From a virus: a DNA stretch of 64,000 bases. The position numbers and the translations under genes are program-made. The stretch lies in IMG/VR virus record IMGVR_UViG_3300023208_000003, positions 62,001 through 126,000 of that record; one strand, given 5' to 3'. Below the pieces are notes generated by a model. The model saw only the letters and a program-made list of their open reading frames with translations, searched no databases and was not told the DNA's origin. Of the stretch, positions 52,651 through 59,866 are shown one piece after another. Within the stretch, counting starts at the first letter, position 1; each line of letters opens with the position of its first letter.

Positions 52651-53262
52651 ATGGCAAAAGAAATTTTGATTGAAAACATTTCGCCAATTCAGGCAAATTT
52701 AGTTGAATCAATTGATACTGAAAAAAATTATTTTTTGACAGGTATTTCAATGCAGGCCAATATTCGTAATGGCAATAATCGCATTTATCCACTTGAAGAA
52801 ATCTCACGTGAAGTTCAACGAGTACAAGAAAATTTAAAAAAAGGAAGCTATGTGCTTGGAGAACTTAATCATCCAGATACCTTAGCAATCAATCCATACA
52901 ATGCGTCTCACGCAATTATGGAAATTAACATGGATGGTGAAAATGCTGTTAGTAAGATGAAACTTCTTGATACCCCTGCTGGTAATATTGCACGTGCAAT
53001 TTTAGAAGGCGGTGTTCGCTTAGGTGTTTCATCTCGTGGTGCCGGTAATGTTGGAAATGATGGAAGCGTTTCTGATTTTCAACTTGTAACAATTGACATT
53101 GTTCATCAACCATCAGCACCTAACGCATATCCAAATTTTGTTCGTGAAGCTCAAGAGAACACAAAGATTGTAACTCTTGCTGAGTCTGTTGTTCACGATA
53201 AAGCTGCTCAAAAATATTTAGCAGCGGAGATGAAAAAATTTATCAAAAGCATTTTGAATTAA
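52651..53262 (+). CDS. gp21: Prohead core scaffold protease gp21
   Basis: This is a 203-residue serine protease of the herpesvirus-assemblin-like (S80/U9) fold. His74 is in GELNHPD and the nucleophile is Ser127 or Ser128 in LGVSSRGAG, the two signature motifs of T4 gp21. A third motif, VTIDIVHQPSAPNA, follows. gp21 cuts scaffold, capsid and internal proteins at (L/I)xE sites during maturation; matching sites are seen in the capsid protein here (LTE|T) and in the targeting-like N-termini of the AKL family. Possible self-cleavage sites lie near the C-terminus. Confidence 0.95.
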   Translation: MAKEILIENISPIQANLVESIDTEKNYFLTGISMQANIRNGNNRIYPLEEISREVQRVQENLKKGSYVLGELNHPDTLAINPYNASHAIMEINMDGENAVSKMKLLDTPAGNIARAILEGGVRLGVSSRGAGNVGNDGSVSDFQLVTIDIVHQPSAPNAYPNFVREAQENTKIVTLAESVVHDKAAQKYLAAEMKKFIKSILN

Positions 53263-53288
53263 AAATATAACACATAGGAGCATAAAAA

Positions 53289-53474
53289 ATGAGTGACGAA
53301 AATAAAGAAAAACTTCATTCAGTACTTCGTGATCTAATTAAAGATGAATCGACTACTGCGTCAGCAACTCTTCATGATTACTTTTCGTCCAAGTCTAGAG
53401 AAGTTCTAGGTTTTGGTGAAAAAGATGCAAGTAGTTCAAGAATCGATGACAAAAATGACTTAGAAGACGAATAA
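53289..53474 (+). CDS. Small acidic prohead core protein, gp67/gp68-like
   Basis: This 61-residue protein is helical and acidic, with MSDENKEKLHSVLRDLIKDE and a C-terminal DDKNDLEDE. The position between protease and scaffold is where T4-like phages encode small core proteins that are packaged in the prohead and degraded. The middle HDYFSSKSREVLGFGE resembles other such proteins. A TAGGAG site lies eight bases upstream. The exact T4 counterpart is uncertain. Confidence 0.55.
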   Translation: MSDENKEKLHSVLRDLIKDESTTASATLHDYFSSKSREVLGFGEKDASSSRIDDKNDLEDE

Positions 53475-53507
53475 TTACTCATTTTTTACACTGCATTTTT
53501 GAACCTG

Positions 53508-53515
53508 TATAAATA
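53508..53515 (+). promoter_or_regulatory. Late promoter core for scaffold and capsid genes
   Basis: TATAAATA exact consensus in the 121-base gap upstream of the scaffold gene, leaving a leader of about 75 bases. The leader includes an AACGCAATTTGCAG segment of possible structure. It would give scaffold and major capsid an extra promoter beyond the operon promoter at 47713, as expected for the most abundant products. Confidence 0.7.
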
Positions 53516-53595
53516 ATAACAAATCAAAATGCGGAAAACGCAATTTGCAGTTGTAAAGATTTTGATTTTCACCTTATAAATAGGAGATTAGCACT

Positions 53596-54495
53596 ATGGA
53601 TGAAATCCTTAATAAATTATTGGAATCCGAGTTGCTAAGCGACGAAACGAAGACTGAAGTTTCAACTCTCTGGAACTCTGCCGTATCAAAGAAAATGGCA
53701 GAAATTAAAGAAGAAGTTGAATTGGAAGTTCGCGCAGAACTCGCCGAGCAATGGACAAAAGACCGTGAAGCCTTCATTACGAAGGTTGATACATTTGTAA
53801 CCGAGCAGCTTACTACTGAACTTGCAGACTTACGTGGCGATATTGAGCGCTTCCGTGATCTAGAGGTTGAGTACAGCGAGCGTCTCGTAGAAGAAAAGAA
53901 GAAAATTGCAGAAGAAGTTGCAAAAGAAATGGATACTCTTGTTGACAAGATTGATGCATTCTTTGAGCTTCGTATTGCAGAAGAGATGGCTGAATTCAAG
54001 GAAGACCTTGAAATCGTTAAGCAGAACGAGTTTGGTCGTAAAGTATTTGAGGCATTTGCTTCAGAGTACGCGAACTCCCACGTTGATGAAGAAAGCAACT
54101 CTACTAAGCTTTCAATTGCTGAAAGCAAAGTTGCTGATCTTACCAAGCGCCTAGCGGCACTTGAAACTGAAAAGAACAAAATGATTCGTGAATCTAAAAT
54201 GGCTGAAGTTCTTAAGCCACTTTCTGGCGAAAAACGTGAGTCAATGGCATTCATCCTCCAAAACGTTGAGACCAACAAACTTGAAGAAGCTTACAAGCAC
54301 TTCATTGGTCGCATCTTAAAGGAAGAAAAGCCTGCTTCTGAAAAGAAGGAAGAGGTTCTTAAAGAGTCAACCACTAAAGTTGTAACTGGCGAAGAGAAGA
54401 ATGCAGAAATCATCAAAGAAGAAAAATCTGCAGCAGCTCCAGCCTCCAGCAGCAATCTTGATAGTATCAGACGCTTAGCTGGTATCAAGAAATAA
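53596..54495 (+). CDS. gp22: Prohead core scaffolding protein gp22
   Basis: This 299-residue protein is highly charged, rich in Glu and Lys and almost entirely helical (EIKEEVELEVRAELAEQW, YSERLVEEKKKIAEEVAKEM), typical of the T4 gp22 core scaffold. It ends with a flexible Lys/Glu/Ala/Ser region (EEKSAAAPASSSNLD) and RRLAGIKK. It lies directly before the capsid gene. (L/I)xE-type sites occur, consistent with proteolysis during maturation. Its codon use is GC-richer than other genes, as for the capsid, which suggests strong expression. Confidence 0.9.
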   Translation: MDEILNKLLESELLSDETKTEVSTLWNSAVSKKMAEIKEEVELEVRAELAEQWTKDREAFITKVDTFVTEQLTTELADLRGDIERFRDLEVEYSERLVEEKKKIAEEVAKEMDTLVDKIDAFFELRIAEEMAEFKEDLEIVKQNEFGRKVFEAFASEYANSHVDEESNSTKLSIAESKVADLTKRLAALETEKNKMIRESKMAEVLKPLSGEKRESMAFILQNVETNKLEEAYKHFIGRILKEEKPASEKKEEVLKESTTKVVTGEEKNAEIIKEEKSAAAPASSSNLDSIRRLAGIKK

Positions 54496-54520
54496 TTTCC
54501 AAGTTAGAGGAGAATTTACT

Positions 54521-55747
54521 ATGGAACTATTTGAAAATTGGCAAGAAACTAAAGAAGTATTGCTTGAAGGCGTACCTGAGCACAAGAAGAGCTATGTTGC
54601 TTCTGTAATGGAAACTCAGAAAAAGTACCTTACTGAAACTGCTGCCGCTACTGCCAGCAACTCAACCGCTATCAGCAATTTCCAGAAGATCGTCATTCCG
54701 ATGATCCGCCGTATTATCCCAGCAACTATTGCTACTGAACTCGTTGGTATTCAGCCAATGCCTGGTCCAGTATCTTTGGTTTATTCATTACGTTTCCTCT
54801 TTTCTGAGAACGTAACAACCGTACCAGCACAGACACCATCTGAAGACATCGTTGGTCTTTCTACTGAAGTTTTCTCAAACAACAGTAAGACAAAACGTTG
54901 GTATTCTACTTCTAATGTCTCTGCACCGAGCGGTGGCCCAGCAGCTGCTACTTCAGCAGGTGAAGCTGCTCTTACCTCTGATTACGAAAGTTTCGGCGGT
55001 CGTGCAATGCAGCTCGAAGTTCTTAAGCAGACTGTAACTGCTGGTTCACGTAAGTTACAAGCTAAGTGGACTATCGAAGCTATGCAGGATCTTTCTGCGC
55101 AGCACGGTCTTGATCTTGAAGCTGAAATTACTGCAGCTCTTTCTGCAGAAATCGTATCTGAAATTGATAACGAAATCATCAACAACCTTATCCAGCTTGC
55201 TGGTACTTCCGACAGCTTTGATATGTCTGGTACTTTTACTGGCGTACCTAACTACGTTGGTGATCGTCACGCAGTTCTTGGTGTATTGATTAACAAGGTT
55301 GCTAATGAGATTGGACGTAAGACACGTCGTGGTCCTGCTAACTGGATCGTTGTTTCCCCACTTGTTGTTTCTATCCTCCAGTCAGCTGCTAAGTCTGTCT
55401 TTGCTCCTGCTGTTTCTGGTTCTTTTGAAGGTCCAAACAACACCAAGTTGGTTGGTACTTTGAATGGAAATATCAAGGTTTACACCTACTTGTACCATGA
55501 CACTGGCGTTGAGCCAATTCTTCTTGGTTACAAGGGTGGTAATGGTGAGTTGGATGCAGGTTATTTTTACTGCCCATACATCCCATTGATGGCTTCTCAG
55601 GTTATTACTGATCCATCTACCTACAACCCACAAATCAGCTTAATGACCCGTTACGGAAAAGCAACTTTCCTTAACAGCACAACAAGCCTTGGGAACTCAG
55701 CCGACTACTACGGAAAAATCACTGTTTCGAATTTGACTTTCCTCTAA
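54521..55747 (+). CDS. gp23: Major capsid protein gp23
   Basis: This 408-residue protein matches the T4 gp23 layout. An N-terminal propeptide ends in KKYLTE|T, so cleavage is expected after Glu39. IPMIRRIIPATIATELVGIQPM and VYSLRFLF follow, then a RKLQAKWTIEAMQDLSAQHG E-helix region and the VSPLVVSILQSAA and CPYIPLM segments. It is shorter than T4 gp23 (521; mature about 456), so a surface insertion domain is probably reduced or absent. Codon use is distinctly biased and GC-richer. A strong terminator follows 33 bases after the stop. Confidence 0.95.
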   Translation: MELFENWQETKEVLLEGVPEHKKSYVASVMETQKKYLTETAAATASNSTAISNFQKIVIPMIRRIIPATIATELVGIQPMPGPVSLVYSLRFLFSENVTTVPAQTPSEDIVGLSTEVFSNNSKTKRWYSTSNVSAPSGGPAAATSAGEAALTSDYESFGGRAMQLEVLKQTVTAGSRKLQAKWTIEAMQDLSAQHGLDLEAEITAALSAEIVSEIDNEIINNLIQLAGTSDSFDMSGTFTGVPNYVGDRHAVLGVLINKVANEIGRKTRRGPANWIVVSPLVVSILQSAAKSVFAPAVSGSFEGPNNTKLVGTLNGNIKVYTYLYHDTGVEPILLGYKGGNGELDAGYFYCPYIPLMASQVITDPSTYNPQISLMTRYGKATFLNSTTSLGNSADYYGKITVSNLTFL

Positions 55748-55780
55748 TTCGACTCTGTAATTTACAGGATGTAAGCAAAA

Positions 55781-55807
55781 AAGCCAACCCGAAGGTTGGC
55801 TTTTTTT
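55781..55807 (+). terminator. Strong rho-independent terminator after gp23
   Basis: A perfect 9-bp stem, AAGCCAACC at 55781-55789 with GGTTGGCTT at 55794-55802, has a CGAA loop and runs into seven T at 55801-55807. It closes the head operon. Confidence 0.95.
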
Positions 55808-55831
55808 GTTTATAAAAGTTGATAAAGATGT

Positions 55832-55837
55832 TATAAT
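55832..55837 (+). promoter_or_regulatory. -10 box of an early/middle-type promoter, probable leaderless start
   Basis: TGTTATAAT, the shared 3' half of the promoter class at 40327/42360/43049, lies only six bases before the ATG at 55844. The TTGTAC-type -35 box is poorly preserved here (TTGTTT, 20 bases away). No ribosome-binding sequence is present between. Confidence 0.5.
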
Positions 55838-55843
55838 AAGCAC

Positions 55844-56350
55844 ATGAATATTTTTGTACTAGATGAAGATGTTGAAGTCTGCGCGCGTTATCACTGTGAT
55901 GCGCACATTCGAAAAATGATTATTGAATATGCACAACTTCTTTCATTTGCTTTTTATTCAGTTCCTGAAATAGGCGCAGCGTTTTATGATTATGGCTTAA
56001 TTTATAAGAACAGTAAAGCTCATTTTAATCACCCTTGCGCTGTTTGGGTACGAGAATCATTAGCTAACTGGGAATGGTTGCAGCAACTTGCAATTCATTT
56101 ATCGCTTGAGCATTGGTACCGATACGGGCAGTATTCAGGAAACTTTCATAAGTCTGGAGTAATGTTAAATAATATGCCAACTCCAGAGCATTTACCTAAC
56201 AAGGAACTTACTGAGCAACCAAAGTGCATGCCTGACCAATTTAAGGATGAGACAGTTATAACATCGTATCGTAATTATTATCGCTACGATAAGGTAAGAT
56301 TCGCTACATGGAAAAACCGTTCAATTCCATATTTTATGAAAATACAATGA
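55844..56350 (+). CDS. Conserved phage protein of unknown function, HCDAH motif
   Basis: This 168-residue protein has MNIFVLDEDVEVCARYHCDA followed by HIRKMIIEYAQLLS, then HFNHPCAVWVRESLANWEWL and YNYRYDK-type residues at the end. Proteins with this D-x-D...HCDKH...EYAQLLS...HPC-x-x-WVR pattern are common in T4-like phages of aquatic and enteric bacteria, usually unannotated. The conserved His, Cys and Asp residues suggest a metal site or enzyme. It follows a -10 box by only six bases and may be leaderless. It ends with an ATGA overlap with a small membrane protein. Confidence 0.65.
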   Translation: MNIFVLDEDVEVCARYHCDAHIRKMIIEYAQLLSFAFYSVPEIGAAFYDYGLIYKNSKAHFNHPCAVWVRESLANWEWLQQLAIHLSLEHWYRYGQYSGNFHKSGVMLNNMPTPEHLPNKELTEQPKCMPDQFKDETVITSYRNYYRYDKVRFATWKNRSIPYFMKIQ

Positions 56351-56535
56351 AAATTTTAGCCAGTATTTTACTTTGGATGCTAGCTTCTTTTTTAGGAATG
56401 ATTTTAGCAAGTGAGCTCTTCTTTAGCAACTTAAAACAAATGGCACCTGAAAAGCTAAAGTGTTATGAAAAACGTTTTTTGATTTATCAAGTAAATCCTA
56501 CAATTCCTGGGTGTGAGGTAAAAAACAATGATTGA
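56347..56535 (+). CDS. Small membrane protein
   Basis: The start is at 56347, overlapping the previous stop as ATGA, which gives 62 residues. Residues about 4-24 (ASILLWMLASFLGMILASE) form one clear transmembrane segment. The remaining ~35 residues hold two Cys and several Lys and would be on one side of the membrane. It could be a signal-anchor protein involved in superinfection exclusion or lysis, but nothing in the sequence decides this. Confidence 0.6.
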   Translation: MKILASILLWMLASFLGMILASELFFSNLKQMAPEKLKCYEKRFLIYQVNPTIPGCEVKNND

Positions 56536-56695
56536 ACAACTTGTTGATGATCTTCAGTATGGTCAACTTTGGTTAACCATCAATCGAAATTTTTTTATAC
56601 TTTACTCGTATGAAGGTGAACGTTTGTTTGAAACAACTGACTTTAATGAGCTAAATGCATGGTTGAAATCTTTTATTCAGCCTTTAAAAGACTAA
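56528..56695 (+). CDS. Small protein of unknown function (55 aa)
   Basis: The ATG at 56528 overlaps the end of the membrane protein by eight bases, and the frame stops with TAA at 56693-56695. The product MIEQLVDDLQYGQLWLTINR continues with a beta hairpin (FFILYSYEGERLFETTDF) and a short helix (NELNAWLKSFIQPLKD). The dense packing of overlapping small genes and the protein-like composition support it as real. No family is recognised. Confidence 0.5.
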   Translation: MIEQLVDDLQYGQLWLTINRNFFILYSYEGERLFETTDFNELNAWLKSFIQPLKD

Positions 56696-56739
56696 CAGAT
56701 TTAATTTGCGGTCAATCAATACTTATAGAGGGGCAAAAA

Positions 56740-56952
56740 ATGAGCCACCCGTTTTCAGAAGAGCGTTTAGCGGAGTTAAACGCAGAAATTGATTTTCTAA
56801 CTGAGGTAATTTCAGCTACACGTGATAGACCAACACGCTACAATGCGGTTATATCAGGTTCAAATATTTACGCGATCATTCAGCAGCTTGAACTTCAGCG
56901 TTCTGAATTACAGGTAAAAGCTGCTGTTCTTGAGGATTATCTTCAAGAATAG
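56740..56952 (+). CDS. Small coiled-coil protein
   Basis: The start at 56740 (MSHPFSEERLAELN) is preferred because GAGGGG lies just upstream. The 70-residue product is helical: ERLAELNAEIDFLTEVISAT and QQLELQRSELQVKAAVLEDY look like two halves of a coiled coil. Its last 77 bases overlap the minus-strand gene that ends at 56876. Function is unknown. Confidence 0.5.
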   Translation: MSHPFSEERLAELNAEIDFLTEVISATRDRPTRYNAVISGSNIYAIIQQLELQRSELQVKAAVLEDYLQE

Positions 56953-57115
56953 GAACCCAGTATGTTTCACCTGCTTTAGGCACAACGTTTTGATTTGCTA
57001 TGTTGAATAAGTTTTGAAGTTCATCAAGTTTACTATGATCGTTGTTTTTGAGCTTTAAAACAGCATCGACTGTGTGACCTGGTAGAAAGCACCAGGCTTC
57101 ATATCTAATTACCAT
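56876..57115 (-). CDS. LysM-like small protein
   Basis: This is a 79-residue protein. HTVDAVLKLKNN, then LDELQNLFNIANQNVVPKAG and ETYWVPIL follow the LysM pattern of a GDT-like start, two helices and a closing strand at a P-x-x-G-x-x-Y-x-x-P turn. LysM folds bind peptidoglycan or serve as structural joints in phage tails (as in gp53). It follows the 374-residue gene by one base. Its 3' end overlaps a plus-strand small gene tail to tail. Confidence 0.5.
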   Translation of the reverse strand: MVIRYEAWCFLPGHTVDAVLKLKNNDHSKLDELQNLFNIANQNVVPKAGETYWVPILEDNPQEQQLLPVIQNAEVQAAE

Positions 57116-57116
57116 T

Positions 57117-58238
57117 TTAGTAATACCAATTCGCTGATGAACTTGTTTGAAGGCTAATTTTTAATGGAACAATTTTATTTCCATCCATTTTTACAAAAAC
57201 ACGAAATGAAGGAGGCGGAACGCCGTAATCTGTTGTAATAGCATTTAAAGTAGAATCATTCCATTTATCAATACTTTTCATCTTATTTTTTATTTCATTT
57301 TTAATATTTTTTACTTTTGTGGTATTTTCATTAATCTCGTATTCAATATATGCTTCACCGCTTAAAAGCGATTTAAATGAAAAGTTGCTGTTATTATTGA
57401 ATAATGTGTAATCATATCCATCAATTTTTAGCTTTTCTAATGGTCCGTGTTCTTGAAAAAGACCTTGGACCTGGTCGATATTATCAACTCCTTTTGATTT
57501 TGACGCTTTAAAGTTATCAAGACGTTTTGCTAACTCAAGTCTGGCATTTCTTTTAAATTCATTTTGTTTTTTAACATTACTATCAGGTATTGATGGCGCA
57601 AATGTAGCGCCAGCCCGAGTTGACTTACGTTCGCGTTGCTTTTCATCTCGTTTTTCATCTCGTTGAATAGCATAAACAATTGGTTTGTGTGCTTTAAAAA
57701 TTGTTTTGTTTAAAGCTGCCATAATCTTGCTAAGCTGACTAAAATCAAGATTATGTAAAAAGTGAACTCCGCTTCTTGAGTTTTCTTTATGAAAGCTAAG
57801 ACTAGTTTTTTCTATTTGCGGTTTTAAAAGCTTATATTGGTCATCAGTAAAAGCCTGAGCGTCAATTCCTACCTTCCAGTATTTCCAGTCAGAGGCAACA
57901 ATTATAAAACATTGTTTATTGTTTGCGGAATTTAAGAAGACGTAAACGCCTGACGCGTTAGGATAAACACGCGTTTTATCATCATTTGTTTTTAAAGGCT
58001 CTTTTAAAAGTTCAAGAAAATCTGCGCCACTTTTGTAAGTAATCTGAACGAATTCAGAATCTCTGCCAAGCGTTGATTTAAGCTTATCAGCAGGATTAAA
58101 CGTGTTTGAATCGATATTCTTCTTTCTAGTTGGGTCAGTATCCGTTTTTAAAGCGTCTAAAAATTTTCTATCAAGCTTTATTAAGTTACCAAGGTGCTCT
58201 ACAAGAAGAGCTGATTGTAAAAGTTCAAAAAGTTTCAT
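57117..58238 (-). CDS. Large protein of unknown function, possibly packaged
   Basis: The start at 58238 (MKLFELLQSALLVE) is chosen because AGGATAAG lies at the right distance; an in-frame TTG four codons earlier is less likely. The 373-residue protein opens with a targeting-like stretch with a possible LLVE|H site. A middle segment, SGVYVFLNSANNKQCFIIVA, then a strongly charged linker (RDEKRDEKQRERKSTRAG), and SFRVFVKMDGNKIVPLKI near the end are visible. I do not recognise the family. It is transcribed from a late promoter core at 58276-58283, consistent with a virion or internal protein. Confidence 0.55.
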   Translation of the reverse strand: MKLFELLQSALLVEHLGNLIKLDRKFLDALKTDTDPTRKKNIDSNTFNPADKLKSTLGRDSEFVQITYKSGADFLELLKEPLKTNDDKTRVYPNASGVYVFLNSANNKQCFIIVASDWKYWKVGIDAQAFTDDQYKLLKPQIEKTSLSFHKENSRSGVHFLHNLDFSQLSKIMAALNKTIFKAHKPIVYAIQRDEKRDEKQRERKSTRAGATFAPSIPDSNVKKQNEFKRNARLELAKRLDNFKASKSKGVDNIDQVQGLFQEHGPLEKLKIDGYDYTLFNNNSNFSFKSLLSGEAYIEYEINENTTKVKNIKNEIKNKMKSIDKWNDSTLNAITTDYGVPPPSFRVFVKMDGNKIVPLKISLQTSSSANWYY

Positions 58239-58275
58239 TCTTATCCTCAAAAAGAAACAGATTTTATATTGTTTC

Positions 58276-58283
58276 TATTTATC
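58276..58283 (-). promoter_or_regulatory. Late promoter core, divergent pair (left)
   Basis: The minus strand reads GATAAATA about 38 bases upstream of the ATG at 58238. With the plus core at 58292-58299 it forms a perfect 9-bp inverted repeat (CTATTTATC and GATAAATAG, 8-base spacer) that fires outward in both directions. Confidence 0.7.
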
Positions 58284-58291
58284 TCAGGATT

Positions 58292-58299
58292 GATAAATA
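58292..58299 (+). promoter_or_regulatory. Late promoter core, divergent pair (right)
   Basis: GATAAATA on the plus strand, about 33 bases upstream of the gp13 start at 58332. It is the right half of the palindrome described for 58276-58283 and drives the neck operon. Confidence 0.7.
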
Positions 58300-58331
58300 G
58301 TTGAACATAACCACATAATTTGGAAAGTTCA

Positions 58332-59864
58332 ATGATCAATCCGCCAATTGAAAGCAGCACATTCGACTTATGGAGTGAAAGTCGTGAAGTTTCAATTTCA
58401 CTAGTAAGAGCAACTCCAACAACATTAACACTTAATTGGTCGACACCACCTACAACAAAAGCGTATGCTGGTTTTATAGTAACACTTTCAACAGCTCCAA
58501 TTTCATCGTTAAATCACCCAGTAGATGGCCAGCGTTATGTTGCTTCTGCTGATCTTGCTGTTCCAGCTGACACAATTGGTGGCGCGCAAGTAGTTGCTGC
58601 AAGATATTCGGCGTTTGACGGTCCAACGGCTACCGCCGCCGGCTCGATCACAATTACGAACGCGTCCCCAACAACGATTTATTATGCTTCGATTCATGGT
58701 GCATCCAATGTTCTTCAATATTATCCAGTTGGCGTTCAGTCTTACCCGCTAGAAGCCGGTAGAGTTGAAACAAACATTAATGCGTATGCAGGTTCAATCC
58801 CTGAAGCTGATTCTCCACCTCTTAATCCATTTACTGGGCAGGTTTTTTACAATCCAAATGATAATACTGTTAAGATGTGGAATGGAGCTGCCTGGATTAA
58901 CGCAAGTAATGATACTCCAGGAACAGGAACTATTGATCCTGACCCATTAACAGCAAGTCCAGCGTTAATTGCTGGTCAATTCTTTTATAATTCAGCGCAG
59001 CGCAAATTAAAAGTTTGGAATGGATCGTCTTGGATTGATGCAAACACAGATCAACCAGGTACACCAACAACTGATAAAATTCCTATTGGAAATGATGGAT
59101 CGTATGATGAACGTGTTCGCTTAATTAATGTTTTAAAAACTCAGCTTGGTTGGCCGGCCGTTTGTGTAGAACTTTCTGAAGAAAGCTTTAACATTGCAAT
59201 TGATAATGCATTAGATGAATTTAGACGACGTGCTGATAATGCATATCAACACCGTCACGTTTTATTTACTGTTAAAAATGGACAAACAAAATACTTTTTG
59301 AATGACCCAACAACTGGTACAAATCGTATTGTTGACATTATAAAAATTCATCGCGTAAATACTCTTGGTATGAACGCTTTAGGTGGTGATAACGGAATTT
59401 ACGCGCAAATTTTCTACAATCAATTTTTTTACGGTGCCATGATTGATGTATTGTCAATTCATTTGGTACACTCACTCGGAGAAGAATATGAGCGCCTTTT
59501 TGCTGGTAATTTAATGTTTGAGTGGATTGAAAGTTCTCGTGAACTTAACATTCTTCGTAGATTGTATAGAGATGAACGAGTTGTTTTAGAGTGTGTTATG
59601 GAACGAACAGAGCAAGAATTACTTGTTGACCGCTGGGCAAAACAGTGGCTTCAAGGGTGGGCACTAAGTGAGTGCTTTGAACAACTTGGAATGATTCGCT
59701 CTAAGTTCTCAACTTTGCCAGGCGCTGGTGGCGGTTTATCATTAAATGGGTCAGAGCTTCTTTCACTAGCGACAGAACAACAAACTGAGCTTTTAAGACA
59801 GATTCAAGATTTTGAAGTTGGCAATGGTCTTAGCGTTCCTGCCGGCGCCTTATTGATAGGTTAA
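58332..59864 (+). CDS. gp13: Neck protein gp13 with added N-terminal display domains
   Basis: The start at 58332 follows a GGAAAG ribosome site; an in-frame TTG precedes it. The C-terminal half (about 255-510) matches T4 gp13: LGWPAVCVELSEESFNIAID corresponds to [20 protein letters not shown], and the terminal LPGAGGGLSLNGSELL, then LLRQIQDF and PAGALLIG, corresponds to LPGGVTIDGQRLI...PFGILVG. The N-terminal ~145 residues look like a fibronectin-III-type sandwich (TLTLNWSTPP, ASPTTIYYASIHG). Two repeats follow with VFYNPNDNTVKMWNGAAW and FFYNSAQRKLKVWNGSSW. T4 gp13 (309) lacks these. gp13 seals the portal and joins head to tail. Confidence 0.85.
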   Translation: MINPPIESSTFDLWSESREVSISLVRATPTTLTLNWSTPPTTKAYAGFIVTLSTAPISSLNHPVDGQRYVASADLAVPADTIGGAQVVAARYSAFDGPTATAAGSITITNASPTTIYYASIHGASNVLQYYPVGVQSYPLEAGRVETNINAYAGSIPEADSPPLNPFTGQVFYNPNDNTVKMWNGAAWINASNDTPGTGTIDPDPLTASPALIAGQFFYNSAQRKLKVWNGSSWIDANTDQPGTPTTDKIPIGNDGSYDERVRLINVLKTQLGWPAVCVELSEESFNIAIDNALDEFRRRADNAYQHRHVLFTVKNGQTKYFLNDPTTGTNRIVDIIKIHRVNTLGMNALGGDNGIYAQIFYNQFFYGAMIDVLSIHLVHSLGEEYERLFAGNLMFEWIESSRELNILRRLYRDERVVLECVMERTEQELLVDRWAKQWLQGWALSECFEQLGMIRSKFSTLPGAGGGLSLNGSELLSLATEQQTELLRQIQDFEVGNGLSVPAGALLIG

Positions 59865-59866
59865 TT

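Noticed and set aside
53575-53582. Second TATAAATA directly before the scaffold gene
   Set aside because: It abuts the AGGAG ribosome site, so a transcript started from it would lack that site. The core at 53508-53515 is the better promoter.
53574-54278. Long open frame on the minus strand opposite the scaffold gene
   Set aside because: It is Ser/Arg/Thr-rich and mirrors the Glu/Lys-rich coiled-coil coding of gp22; it has no sensible start context and fully overlaps a well-supported gene.
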